64,000 bases of DNA from NCBI RefSeq assembly GCF_900100845.1, contig NZ_FNFP01000004.1:62001-126000 (forward strand). The letters are read 5' to 3'. Every line of letters starts with the position of its first letter. The first letter of the stretch is position 1. This document shows positions 37,991-46,591 of the stretch, piece by piece. This DNA comes from Natronincola ferrireducens. Its GTDB lineage: Bacteria > Bacillota > Clostridia > Peptostreptococcales > Natronincolaceae. The position numbers and the translations under genes were made by a program. Below the pieces are notes generated by a model. The model worked only from the letters and a program-made list of their open reading frames with translations, was not told the DNA's origin and did not search any database.

Positions 37991-39172
37991 GTGAAAATCC
38001 AATGGGATAAGCAATATTTAAAATATGCTTTATATGGCAGTTTTGCAATTATATTATCCGTTATATTTTATCAAATCCTAGATAATATAGCATCATTACT
38101 AGACAGTATTTCTGATGGATTTCTTTGGGTTAGAAGAATGTTAAGCCCCTTCATTATAGGCGCCTTTATTGCATACCTTTTAAATCCTGGAGTAAGGTGG
38201 TTTGAAAAAAAACTCTATAGTAGAGTTGTTTATATTTCTGAAAGAAAGACCCTCCATAGACTTATCAGTATTTTGACGGTCTATATTATTCTTATTAGCT
38301 TTATTACTATGCTAATTGTATTTGTAGCACCTCAAATTAACAATAATATTCGAGAAATACTACGAAGAGTCCCTGAATATGATAGAATAACTAGGCAATG
38401 GCTAAGTAATTGGGAAAAAGAAATAGGGGTAGAAAATTTATATGATTTTGCAGAGCATATAGAAAAAAATAGCAAAGAAATTTTTGATAAAACCAGTCAA
38501 GTATTGGAGTATATTTTAAACAATATTTTTGTCAGTGTTATGACCATTACATCAGGAGTTTTAAACTTCCTACTGGCTTTGATTATTTCCTTCTATATGC
38601 TTTCGGATAAAGAGGGCTTTAAAGTAGGGGGAGAAAAGTTTCTAAGAGCTATGATGAAGGATGAAACCGTTGATAGGATTAAGGATTTCGGCCGGGAAGC
38701 CGATGACCTCTTTGGCAAATTTATTATAGGAAAGTCTTTAGACTCCTTTATTATAGGGGTTTTATGCTTAATAGGTTTAAAGATCATGAACATTCGATAT
38801 GGCTTGTTACTGAGCACAATTATAGGTGTTACCAATATGATCCCTTACTTTGGTCCCTTCATTGGTGCGGTGCCAGTGGCCATCATTACCTTCTTTGATA
38901 GTCCTGTAAAAGCACTATGGGTAATTCTCTTTATTTTAGGATTACAACAGTTTGACGGCTTGATTTTAGGTCCTAAGATTTTAGGAAATAGTGTGGGATT
39001 AAGACCATTTTGGATTATATTTGCCATTGTGGTGGGAGGCAAGCTGGCAGGTGTCCTGGGAATGTTTCTAGGCGTTCCTATCTTTGCTATCGTAAGACTT
39101 CTAGTAATGCGGTTCATTGATCGACAACTGGAAAGAAAAACCATGGAGAAGCTAGAAAAGAATCAAGTATAA
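37991..39172 (+). CDS. AI-2E family (PerM/YdiK-type) transporter
   Basis: 393 residues from GTG 37991, preceded by GGGGGTGA; ATG 37976 lies on top of that site and is less likely. It has about seven or eight membrane segments, including the N-terminal VRRMLSPFIIGAFIAYLLNP and the C-terminal TNMIPYFGPFIGAVPVAII, LDGLILGPKILGNSVGL-type family motifs. An amphipathic/coiled region (about 115-170) lies between the second and third pairs of helices. Family members are described as AI-2 exporters or ion antiporters. The substrate here is unknown. A strong terminator follows. Confidence 0.9.
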   Translation: MKIQWDKQYLKYALYGSFAIILSVIFYQILDNIASLLDSISDGFLWVRRMLSPFIIGAFIAYLLNPGVRWFEKKLYSRVVYISERKTLHRLISILTVYIILISFITMLIVFVAPQINNNIREILRRVPEYDRITRQWLSNWEKEIGVENLYDFAEHIEKNSKEIFDKTSQVLEYILNNIFVSVMTITSGVLNFLLALIISFYMLSDKEGFKVGGEKFLRAMMKDETVDRIKDFGREADDLFGKFIIGKSLDSFIIGVLCLIGLKIMNIRYGLLLSTIIGVTNMIPYFGPFIGAVPVAIITFFDSPVKALWVILFILGLQQFDGLILGPKILGNSVGLRPFWIIFAIVVGGKLAGVLGMFLGVPIFAIVRLLVMRFIDRQLERKTMEKLEKNQV

Positions 39173-39188
39173 TTGAAGATCATGTTAT

Positions 39189-39233
39189 AAAACCGAGGTC
39201 AGAACTTAACAGTCTCTGAGCCTCGGTTTTTTT
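39189..39233 (+). terminator. terminator after the AI-2E family gene
   Basis: AAAACCGAGG (39189-39198) pairs with CCTCGGTTTT (39221-39230), with an inner TCAGA/TCTGA pairing, followed by TTT. Confidence 0.9.
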
Positions 39234-39281
39234 ATGTTAAACAAGTATTCGGTGATTTTTATCACAAAAATAAAATAGTTA

Positions 39282-39310
39282 TTGAAAACTATTATCAACT
39301 AGTATATAAT
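39282..39310 (+). promoter_or_regulatory. promoter with Fur-like site for the ferric iron transporter
   Basis: TTGAAA (39282-39287), 17 bases, TATAAT (39305-39310). Between and over the -35 lies TGAAAAC-T-ATTATCA (39283-39297). It matches the 7-1-7 Fur box TGATAAT-N-ATTATCA in 12 of 14 positions, with a perfect right half. It fits iron repression of the transporter downstream. Confidence 0.75.
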
Positions 39311-39382
39311 CAGAATTGCGGTGATAATACATATCATCTGGGAATCGTTATTATTACAGACCAAAGAGGAGGAAGAATTTAA

Positions 39383-40477
39383 ATGTTTAAAAAGAAAAAA
39401 GTTTTAGCTTTCATCATGATAGGAATTTTGGCTCTCATAGCGATCGGATGCAGTAGTCAACAACCAGTAACGACTGGAGAAGAGGAAAATCCGATAAGTG
39501 GAGAAGCATCAGGGCAGCTAGTAGTTTATTCAAATAGAAATGAAAAATTTGTTCAACCCCTACTTGATAAATTTTCCGAAGACACAGGAATTGAAGTATT
39601 AGTACTACATGGAGCTAATCCACTTCAAATTGTTGAGGAAAAAAATAATGTTCGTGCTGATATATTTATTTCCAATGATCTTGGTGCTTTAGGATATTTA
39701 GATGGTGAAGGACTATTACAAGGATCAAATCCAACAGGAATTGAAACCATTCCTACAGACTTTAGGGCTGATGACAATGCATACTTTGCAATTTCAGCTA
39801 GAGCCCGTGGCTTTATTTATAATAAAGATATGATGACTGAAGAAGAAATGCCAAAAAGTATTGAAGATTTATTTGACCCAAAGTGGAGAGAGGTTGAGAA
39901 TGGGTTTGCCATTACCCGTGGTGGTAATAGTGGTATGATTGGACATGTTTCAGCCCTTCGTTATGAGTGGGGAGATGGGAAAACAGCAGAGTGGATTTCT
40001 GCAATTAGGGAAAATGCAGCAGGTATTTACGAAGGACATGGTGATATTCGTAGGGCTGTAGGTGCTGGGGAGCATTCCTTTGGACTAGTAAACAACTACT
40101 ATTTCCATCAACAATTACTAGAACCTGAAAATAATAATGTAGGCTTTATTTATCTTGATCAAGAAGAAGATCAAATGGGAGTTGTTGCTAATGCAGCGGG
40201 GGTAGGTCTTGTTAAAGGTGGACCTAATGAAGCCAATGCAATTGCTTTCCTTGAGTGGTTATTATTGCCTGAAAATCAAGTAGCCTTTGTGGGAGAATCA
40301 CTGGAGCTTCTAATTAACTCACAATATGGGGCTGTTTATCCACCTGAAGTAGAACCGTATATTGTAGATTTTAGTGATTTAAAAGCTCAAGATATGCCTA
40401 TTAAAGAGCTTGGTAATTACTTTGAAGACACAAAAGCCCTTATTGAATCATCTGGATTAGATTTAGACTTAAAATAG
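39383..40477 (+). CDS. iron(III) ABC transporter substrate-binding lipoprotein (FbpA-like)
   Basis: 364 residues. A signal peptide with lipobox AIGC (Cys about 23) is followed by an SBP_bac family 1 / ferric-binding fold: LVVYSNRNEKFVQPLLDKFSEDTGIEV, ADIFISNDLGALGYLDGEG, and GHGDIRRAVGAGEHSFGLVNNYY, which includes the Tyr-Tyr pair that commonly ligates iron. It binds ferric iron outside the membrane and delivers it to the permease encoded next. AGAGGAGGAAG precedes the ATG. It follows a Fur-like promoter site. Thiamine or phosphonate proteins share this fold, but the YY pair and the regulation favour iron. Confidence 0.9.
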   Translation: MFKKKKVLAFIMIGILALIAIGCSSQQPVTTGEEENPISGEASGQLVVYSNRNEKFVQPLLDKFSEDTGIEVLVLHGANPLQIVEEKNNVRADIFISNDLGALGYLDGEGLLQGSNPTGIETIPTDFRADDNAYFAISARARGFIYNKDMMTEEEMPKSIEDLFDPKWREVENGFAITRGGNSGMIGHVSALRYEWGDGKTAEWISAIRENAAGIYEGHGDIRRAVGAGEHSFGLVNNYYFHQQLLEPENNNVGFIYLDQEEDQMGVVANAAGVGLVKGGPNEANAIAFLEWLLLPENQVAFVGESLELLINSQYGAVYPPEVEPYIVDFSDLKAQDMPIKELGNYFEDTKALIESSGLDLDLK

Positions 40478-40510
40478 TTAAAGAAAATAAAATGAGATTT
40501 AATTCAGAGG

Positions 40511-40530
40511 GTGGCTTAGTAATACACTGA
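40511..40530 (+). repeat. copy B of a CTTAGCAATACAT-like intergenic motif
   Basis: GTGGCTTAGTAATACACTGA, 34 bases upstream of the iron permease gene. It resembles copies A (34321) and C (60917) with a few changes. Confidence 0.35.
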
Positions 40531-40563
40531 AAATAAAATTTTATTATAATAGGAGATGACATC

Positions 40564-42243
40564 ATGAGTATTAAGAAAATAACACAATTAAATAAAAATA
40601 ATCATGACAAGGTTGGGAAAAAATTTTCTCCAACCCTTCTCCGCTTTTTTAGAAGAAAATGGTTAAATATTTGGCAAAGTAACCCTCCAGGAACAGTATT
40701 ACTTTTATGTGGCCTCTGTATAGCAGTGATTATGTCCATTCCAATTATTTATGTGGTATGGCGATCCCTCTTTGCTGGGACAAACCGATGGGTCCGACTT
40801 CTTGATCAGAGAATTCCACAATTACTAGGGAACACCCTTTCACTAACAGCTGCCGTCACTGCAAGCACGATAATAATTGGTGTTTCCTTAGCATGGATTG
40901 TTATACGAACAGATATACCGGGAAAGAAAACATGGAGATGGTTATTAGCTATGCCACTAACAATACCTCCCTATGTGGGAGCGATGGCCTATATTATCGT
41001 CTTTGGCCACAGTGGATGGGCCCGTGATCTATGGCAAGGAACCCCTTGGTTAGTAAATACCTTGGGGGATTACGCTATCAATATTTATTCATTTGAAGGG
41101 GTATTCTTTGTCTTAACCATGTTTACCTATCCGTATGTATATTTAATTGTCAGCGCTTCTCTTCAAAAAACCAATCGAAATTATGAAGATGCTGCCTACT
41201 CTCAAGGGATGAGTACTTCTGAAGTCTTTTGGAAGGTAAATCTACCACTTCTACGTCCAGCAATTGGAGCAGGAGCTGTTCTTGTATCTCTTTATGTACT
41301 TGGAGATTTTGGTACCATTGCTATGCTGCGATATGTAACATTTACAGCGGCTATTTATTTCCAAAGAGCCGGCTTTGACACAGCTTCTGCAGCTGTATTG
41401 AGTTTAGTGCTTATTTTTTTAACCATCATTATACTATGGATTGAATCAAAAACCCGAAAGAAAAGCAGATATTATCAAACATCCAATACCTATAGAAAAC
41501 CATTGACTTTAAAATTAGGTAAGTGGAGGTTCCTTGTATTTCTTTATGTCAGTTTAATATTCTTTGTATCTGTGCTACTACCAATTAGTGTTCTTATCTA
41601 TTGGTCTAAAATTGGAATTAGTATGGGGGCTCTTGATGACCGTTTCTTTGGCTTTGTATTTAATAGTTTGAAGGTTTCAGGTTTTGCCGCATTAATATGT
41701 ATGTTATTTGCTATGCCTATTATTTATTTAAAAGCTCGGTATCCATCTGTGATTACGAGCTTTATTGATAGATTGAGTTATGGGGGATATGCTCTTCCCG
41801 GAGTTATTGTTGCTTTAGGCTTTGTTTTTATATTTAACAACCACCTACCCATACTTTATGGAACCTTTTATATTGTTGCATTAGCATTTGTTGTTCGATT
41901 TTTACCGCAAGCTATGCAGGCAGGAGAAGCATCCCTCAGTCTCTTGTCTCCAAGAATTGATGAGGCGGCCCGAAGTCTTGGGTATCCTCCATGGAAGGTA
42001 ATGCTTAAGGTGATTCTTCCTAATATGTTGCCTGGAGTATTGGCAGGGGGAGCACTGGTTTTTGTTAGTTCTATTAAAGAGCTTCCAGCTACACTGATGT
42101 TGCGACCACCAGGTTTTGATACTTTGGCAGTTCGTGTTTATTTTGAAGCTTCGGAGGCAATTTATCATCTGGCGGCTCCAGCGGCATTATTAATTATTAT
42201 AGTCTCTATTACTCCATTGCAGTATATGCTAAAAAAATATTAG
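40564..42243 (+). CDS. iron(III) ABC transporter permease (FbpB-like, fused double domain)
   Basis: 559 residues containing two consecutive permease domains, the usual arrangement for ferric-iron importers. It has about twelve membrane segments. Each half carries an ATPase-docking loop: EDAAYSQGMSTSEVFWKVNLP (near residue 210) and DEAARSLGYPPWKVMLKVILPN (near 465). The N-terminal 45 residues are basic and cytoplasmic. It sits 86 bases after the binding-protein gene and 12 bases before the ATPase start. It forms the membrane channel for iron import. Confidence 0.93.
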   Translation: MSIKKITQLNKNNHDKVGKKFSPTLLRFFRRKWLNIWQSNPPGTVLLLCGLCIAVIMSIPIIYVVWRSLFAGTNRWVRLLDQRIPQLLGNTLSLTAAVTASTIIIGVSLAWIVIRTDIPGKKTWRWLLAMPLTIPPYVGAMAYIIVFGHSGWARDLWQGTPWLVNTLGDYAINIYSFEGVFFVLTMFTYPYVYLIVSASLQKTNRNYEDAAYSQGMSTSEVFWKVNLPLLRPAIGAGAVLVSLYVLGDFGTIAMLRYVTFTAAIYFQRAGFDTASAAVLSLVLIFLTIIILWIESKTRKKSRYYQTSNTYRKPLTLKLGKWRFLVFLYVSLIFFVSVLLPISVLIYWSKIGISMGALDDRFFGFVFNSLKVSGFAALICMLFAMPIIYLKARYPSVITSFIDRLSYGGYALPGVIVALGFVFIFNNHLPILYGTFYIVALAFVVRFLPQAMQAGEASLSLLSPRIDEAARSLGYPPWKVMLKVILPNMLPGVLAGGALVFVSSIKELPATLMLRPPGFDTLAVRVYFEASEAIYHLAAPAALLIIIVSITPLQYMLKKY

Positions 42244-42255
42244 GGGGTGACTAGA

Positions 42256-43317
42256 ATGTATGATATAGAATTAAAAAGAATTACAAAGACTTATCTTGGA
42301 ACCGATGAACCTGCTGTAAAAAACCTTTCTTTAAATGTAGAAAAAGGGTCGATTGTTACATTGCTTGGACCCAGTGGATGTGGGAAATCAACAACCCTTC
42401 GTCTACTAGCAGGATTTGAAAGGGCAAATGCTGGAAGCATAGCTCTTGCTGGCAAAGTCGTCAGTGATGAAAACACATGGATACCACCAGAAAAACGGGG
42501 GATAGGAATGGTTTTCCAAGACTATGCACTGTTTCCCCATCTTAATGTTTTTGATAATGTGGGATTTGGCTATAAGGCAAAAGATCGAAGGGCTAGAGTA
42601 ATGGAAGTCCTGGAATTAGTTAACTTAAAAGGGTATGAAAAGCGGTATCCCTATGAATTATCAGGTGGACAACAGCAAAGAGTTGCCTTGGCCAGGGCAT
42701 TAACCCGGAGGCCAGTTGTGGTACTATTGGATGAACCCTTCAGTAATCTAGATGCCGATTTAAGGGTGACCATGAGGGTAGAGGTAAAACGAATTATAAA
42801 AGAAGCGGGAGCCACTGCCATCTTTGTCAGCCACGATCAAAAAGATGCTTTAGCGATTTCAGATAAAATTGTGGTGATGAAGGAGGGTGTGGTACAGCAA
42901 ATCGGTAGTCCGAGGGAGATTTATCAATACCCCCAAAACAGATTTGTTGCTGGTTTTGTAGGCCAGTCTAATATATTAAAGGGGCAAATCAGTCAGGACG
43001 GTACTTCTGTTATAACAACTGCACTAGGCACAGTACCCTGTAACCATACCCATTGTATGTGTGCAGGGGAGGAGGTATGTATCTCCATTCGTCCTGATAG
43101 TTTAGAAATGGATACAAAAGGTCATATAAGAGGGAGAGTTAAGGAGTTTACCTACACTGGAGAAGTCATTGATGCAGTAATAGGGATCGAGGCATCCTCG
43201 GGAGAGGAACAAAGCTTATTGGTTCATATTCATCCTGACGAGGATATAAGGGTGGGAGACACCATTAGCTTCAAGATTCTTCCTAATTTTGTAGCTGTTG
43301 TAAAAAGTGAAGAGTAG
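42256..43317 (+). CDS. iron(III) ABC transporter ATP-binding protein (FbpC-like)
   Basis: 353 residues from ATG 42256, six bases after AGGGGGTG; GTG 42247 overlaps that site. Walker [19 protein letters not shown], signature LSGGQQQR, Walker B LLDEPFSNLD and H-loop VSHDQ are complete. A C-terminal TOBE-type domain (about 280-350) contains CNHTHCMCAGEEVCISIRPDS, with an unusual cluster of three cysteines and two histidines; whether this senses metal is unknown. It energises the iron importer at the membrane. It is the last gene of the operon. Confidence 0.93.
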   Translation: MYDIELKRITKTYLGTDEPAVKNLSLNVEKGSIVTLLGPSGCGKSTTLRLLAGFERANAGSIALAGKVVSDENTWIPPEKRGIGMVFQDYALFPHLNVFDNVGFGYKAKDRRARVMEVLELVNLKGYEKRYPYELSGGQQQRVALARALTRRPVVVLLDEPFSNLDADLRVTMRVEVKRIIKEAGATAIFVSHDQKDALAISDKIVVMKEGVVQQIGSPREIYQYPQNRFVAGFVGQSNILKGQISQDGTSVITTALGTVPCNHTHCMCAGEEVCISIRPDSLEMDTKGHIRGRVKEFTYTGEVIDAVIGIEASSGEEQSLLVHIHPDEDIRVGDTISFKILPNFVAVVKSEE

Positions 43318-43385
43318 CAGGAGAAGATTTTTTTGTATGTTTCTTTCTATCGGTGACATACTAAAGAAAAAAAGGAGAGATTTTA

Positions 43386-44411
43386 TTGCAGCTTTGGATG
43401 CCTGATAGAGTATATTTTGAGCCATCAGCTAAGGAAACTCCTGTAGGAAAAAGAGTTTTAAGTTATTGTGAAGAGCATCACATACCTATTCTTCATACTA
43501 CATCCCACAACCAAGTCCGAAATTTGCCTGGCAAGGATGAAAAAGCAAAATATGCAGCAGCAAAAAAGACCTTAATTGTAGGAACAAAAAAGAGCATGAA
43601 GTTAGAGGTATGTAAACCTTCTGCCCATTATCAGTTTTCCCTCATGACCAATTGTCCCGGAAACTGTGAATATTGCTATTTATTTACTACCCAAGGGAAA
43701 AAGCCCTATGTAAGAGTATATGTAAATATGGAGGAATTGTTTAAGACAATAGATAAATATATTGAAAAAAGGCTACCCCATGCCACCATGTTTGAAGCTG
43801 CCAGCACCGGAGACCCCTTGGCAGTAGAGCACATCACTGGAACCCTTAGGGATACAATTGAACATTTTGGGACACTAGATAGAGGAAGATTGAGGGTGGT
43901 GACAAAGTTTAGTAATGTTGATAATTTATTAGATGCCAAGCACAATAAGCATACCCGGTTCCGCTTTAGCATTAACTCAAATCATGTTATAAAAAACTTT
44001 GAGCACAATGTAGATGATTTGGAGGCTAGAATGAAGGCAGCAGAAAAGATAGCAAGAGCTGAATATCCTCTAGGATTTATTATTGCACCTATCATCCTCC
44101 ATGAAAATTGGAAAAAGGGTTATAAAGAGTTAATGGAGAGTCTCCATGAACATCTACGTTTCAGAGAGAACAGTATGATCACCTTTGAATTGATTCAGCA
44201 TCGTTTTACCATGAATGCCAAAGCAGTCATAGAGGAAAGATTCCCCAATACTAACCTAGATATGGATCCCCATAAAAGAATTAAAAAATGGGGTAAATAT
44301 GGGAGGGTAAAGTATGTTTATAGTAAGGAAGAGGCTTTCGAAGCTAAGGAATATATAGAAGAACTAATAAAAAAACATTTTCCTCGAGGTCATATTCAAT
44401 ATTTTACATAA
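43386..44411 (+). CDS. splB: spore photoproduct lyase
   Basis: 341 residues from TTG 43386 after AAAGGAGAG. A radical SAM enzyme that reverses the spore photoproduct (a thymine dimer formed in UV-irradiated spores) during germination. The [4Fe-4S] motif is CPGNCEYC with Cys90, Cys94 and Cys97, numbered as in Bacillus. TTSHNQVRN and TKFSNVDNLL are family motifs. The position of the usual hydrogen-donor cysteine (Cys141 of Bacillus, in a CTSD motif) is Ser140 here (EAASTGD). Cys76 may take over, as reported for a clostridial homologue. It shows the organism makes endospores. Confidence 0.95.
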   Translation: MQLWMPDRVYFEPSAKETPVGKRVLSYCEEHHIPILHTTSHNQVRNLPGKDEKAKYAAAKKTLIVGTKKSMKLEVCKPSAHYQFSLMTNCPGNCEYCYLFTTQGKKPYVRVYVNMEELFKTIDKYIEKRLPHATMFEAASTGDPLAVEHITGTLRDTIEHFGTLDRGRLRVVTKFSNVDNLLDAKHNKHTRFRFSINSNHVIKNFEHNVDDLEARMKAAEKIARAEYPLGFIIAPIILHENWKKGYKELMESLHEHLRFRENSMITFELIQHRFTMNAKAVIEERFPNTNLDMDPHKRIKKWGKYGRVKYVYSKEEAFEAKEYIEELIKKHFPRGHIQYFT

Positions 44412-44440
44412 GATGGAGAGGGTACCCCCTTCTCCATCTT
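44410..44440. terminator. bidirectional terminator after splB
   Basis: AAGATGGAGA (44410-44419) and TCTCCATCTT (44431-44440) form a 10-base stem with an inner GGGTACCC. It is shared with the converging hydrolase gene. Confidence 0.8.
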
Positions 44441-44448
44441 ACTTTCCC

Positions 44449-45120
44449 TTAAAACCTATAAACTTCACCTATATCTAATATTTTCACTTCAGCATTGGTT
44501 ACCTTTTCCTTAAAGGTCTCTGGAGAAGCAGTAATAACAGGAAAGGTATTATAATGCATAGGAATAACCTGTTTAGGATTAATAAACGTCACTGCCTTTA
44601 CAGCATCTACTACATCCATGGTAAAATTCCCCCCGATTGGTACTAGGGCAACATCAATATTCTCCTCAGCTAATAGTTGCATATCCATGGTTAGACCAGT
44701 GTCTCCAGCATGATAAAGCTTTTGTCCATCAGCTTCAATCACAAAGCCACAGGGATTACCACCATAAACCATACCCCCATCAGTTTCTATGCCAGATCCA
44801 TGTAGAGCCGGTGTCATCTTGATTGTAGCGAAGTCTAATGTAACCCTTCCTCCAATATGCATTGGATGAAAGTCAATCCCTTGCTTTTGTAAATACATAC
44901 AAATTTCATAGTTGGAGATAACAGTAGCTCCATATTTTCTAGCCAATTCTACTGTACTACCAAAGTGGTCTCCATGTCCATGGGTAACAAAAATATGGGT
45001 AAGACCTCCTTTTTCAAAGGCTAAGGACTTTACCTCCTCACTAATAAAGGGGTCAATTAAAGCCCTCATAGTAGAAGCTTCAACATAAAATGCTGAGTGT
45101 CCTAAATATTGAATTTTCAC
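44449..45120 (-). CDS. metal-dependent hydrolase of the UPF0173 (metallo-beta-lactamase fold) family
   Basis: 223 residues from GTG 45120, five bases after GGAGGG. A metallo-beta-lactamase fold of the UlaG-like UPF0173 group, with THGHGDHFG (metal ligands), [13 protein letters not shown] and [12 protein letters not shown] carrying the remaining histidines and aspartate. [14 protein letters not shown] is the typical start of the family. Members hydrolyse phosphodiester- or lactone-type bonds but the substrate of this group is not defined. It is cytoplasmic, a single gene, converging on splB. Confidence 0.92.
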   Translation of the reverse strand: MKIQYLGHSAFYVEASTMRALIDPFISEEVKSLAFEKGGLTHIFVTHGHGDHFGSTVELARKYGATVISNYEICMYLQKQGIDFHPMHIGGRVTLDFATIKMTPALHGSGIETDGGMVYGGNPCGFVIEADGQKLYHAGDTGLTMDMQLLAEENIDVALVPIGGNFTMDVVDAVKAVTFINPKQVIPMHYNTFPVITASPETFKEKVTNAEVKILDIGEVYRF

Positions 45121-45174
45121 GATATCCCTCCTTAAAAATTATCCTTAAGGTTATTATACCAAAAAGTGGTTTAT

Positions 45175-45261
45175 TTAAGTAGAAGGATTTTCTCTAACTT
45201 CTTTTTTGACCTGTTTAATAGCCCTATCAACATTTGGATTTTTATTGAGTAAGGATTTCAT
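45175..45261 (-). CDS. very small protein, 28 residues, unknown
   Basis: A complete frame MKSLLNKNPNVDRAIKQVKK... ending RENPST, with a near-perfect TGGAGG site six bases before its ATG. It is basic and probably helical, with no membrane segment. It lies between two genes pointing away from each other and would be missed by a 60-codon cutoff. The strength of the ribosome-binding site is the main evidence. No family or function is recognised. Confidence 0.55.
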   Translation of the reverse strand: MKSLLNKNPNVDRAIKQVKKEVRENPST

Positions 45262-45431
45262 AAAAATACCTCCAGATTTTAAAATTACAAAAAAATTTCT
45301 AAAAGTAGCGAACATCATCATAATAATATTGCCTCATAAAAGTGTCAATTGAGAAGGAGCTTTATTCAGCTTTGTAGAATAAATAGGAAGGTATAAAAAA
45401 TTTATAAACAAAAGAAGGAAGGAGTAATAAA

Positions 45432-45998
45432 ATGAACAGACAACAAGCCTTTGACATTCTTAAAAAGTATGTAGAAAGTGATAGTCTATTGAAGCATGCC
45501 TTGACGGTGGAGGCTGGTATGATTGGCTATGCCAAAAAATTAGAGGAAGATGTAGAGAAATGGTCTATTACTGGACTTATTCATGATGTTGACTATGAAA
45601 AATACCCAGAGGAGCACCCCTTTAAGGCGACAGAAATTCTCAAGGAAGAAGGCTTTGAGGAAGACATCATCTATGCTGTAAAGGGGCATGCTGATTATAC
45701 AGAAACCGAAAGAAAAAGCAACTTAGACAAAGCCCTTTATGCAGTAGATGAGCTAGGAAGTTTTATTGTAGCATGTGTTTTAGTAAGACCCTCCAGAAGT
45801 TTTGATGATTTAGAGGTAAAATCCGTAAAGAAAAAATTAAAGGATAAGGCCTTTGCCAAGGCTGTAGATAGAGCTATCATGCAAAGGGCAGCCGATGAAT
45901 TTGGTTTAGATATGACAGAACATATTGAAAACATGATAGGCTTTCTAAGGGAAAGGGAAGCAGAATTAAAGAAAATGGGTTACAGCTTGATTGATTAA
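45432..45998 (+). CDS. HD-domain (HDIG) hydrolase
   Basis: 188 residues. The HD phosphohydrolase metal site is visible: HALTVEAGMIGYAKKL (first His), TGLIHDVDYEKYPEEHP (the HD pair), AVKGHAD and the later Asp in LYAVDELGSFIVA. These proteins hydrolyse phosphate esters of nucleotides or nucleic acids, but this subfamily has no defined substrate. It is cytoplasmic and carries an acidic C-terminal helix. GAAGGAAGGAG precedes the ATG. The stop codon overlaps the following terminator. Confidence 0.9.
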   Translation: MNRQQAFDILKKYVESDSLLKHALTVEAGMIGYAKKLEEDVEKWSITGLIHDVDYEKYPEEHPFKATEILKEEGFEEDIIYAVKGHADYTETERKSNLDKALYAVDELGSFIVACVLVRPSRSFDDLEVKSVKKKLKDKAFAKAVDRAIMQRAADEFGLDMTEHIENMIGFLREREAELKKMGYSLID

Positions 45999-46020
45999 AC
46001 TCCTGCATTGCAGGAGTTTT
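45997..46020 (+). terminator. terminator after the HD-domain gene
   Basis: AAACTCCTG (45997-46005), loop CATTG, CAGGAGTTT, then TT. The TAA stop overlaps its left edge. Confidence 0.88.
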
Positions 46021-46102
46021 TGATGTTAAGACCCATTATTCTGTCACAACTAGATAATAAATTAATATAATACTAATATATACAGATAATGGGGGGATCT
46101 TT

Positions 46103-46228
46103 GTGGCAAGAAGAGAAGATTTTCAAAGAAATTTTCTATTAATTATTGTTTTAATTATTTTATATTTATTCATAAGTGGAAAGGCAATTCCTGCACCAGA
46201 ACCAGAACCACCCATTGTTATACCATAG
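46103..46228 (+). CDS. small single-span membrane protein, 41 residues
   Basis: From GTG 46103, seven bases after a GGGGGG site. A basic start (ARREDFQRN) is followed by one hydrophobic helix (FLLIIVLIILYLFI) and a proline/glutamate tail (AIPAPEPEPPIVIP). It would sit in the membrane with the Pro-rich tail outside. It is 28 bases before the next small gene, with which it probably forms an operon. No family is recognised. It is shorter than usual annotation limits, but start, site and composition look real. Confidence 0.6.
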   Translation: MARREDFQRNFLLIIVLIILYLFISGKAIPAPEPEPPIVIP

Positions 46229-46256
46229 GATAGGAGAAATTAAAGGGGGGGGTTCC

Positions 46257-46553
46257 ATGTTTTCCTCAGATCAATTAAATCAACTGGCAAAGGATGTAAT
46301 GAACAAATTAGATCCAGCGTGTAATAATGGAATAGTAAGTCTTACTACTACTCAAGCCCTAGCAATTTTAGCCTTATTAGCCGGCACCCTAGAAGTTACC
46401 TCTGTTGTTGTAGACAGAACCCAAGGTGTTCAACTGGTGTTATCAGGTACTTTAGTAAAAAAAGAAGAAAATGAAATGGATAAAATCATGAAACAGCTTA
46501 GCCATATGCCCTTTGATGAAGTGATGAAGGCGATGCTTGGAAGATTTAAATAA
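46257..46553 (+). CDS. conserved small protein of unknown function
   Basis: 98 residues from ATG 46257, preceded by a run of seven G. The frame runs back to 46176 but that part overlaps the small membrane protein gene and has no site. The sequence begins MFSSDQLNQLAKDVMNKLDP, has a hydrophobic stretch TTTQALAILALLAGTLEVTSVVV and a charged end (MDKIMKQLSHMPFDEVMKAM). I do not recognise the family. Together with the membrane protein just before it, it may form a small membrane-associated unit; that is inference. Confidence 0.72.
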   Translation: MFSSDQLNQLAKDVMNKLDPACNNGIVSLTTTQALAILALLAGTLEVTSVVVDRTQGVQLVLSGTLVKKEENEMDKIMKQLSHMPFDEVMKAMLGRFK

Positions 46554-46590
46554 AACATAACCCCTATGAATAGCATAGAGGTTATGTTTT
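46552..46590. terminator. bidirectional terminator
   Basis: AAAACATAACC (46552-46562) and GGTTATGTTTT (46580-46590), with an inner CTATG/CATAG pairing. It serves the small-protein operon and the converging pyrophosphatase gene. Confidence 0.9.
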
Positions 46591-46591
46591 A

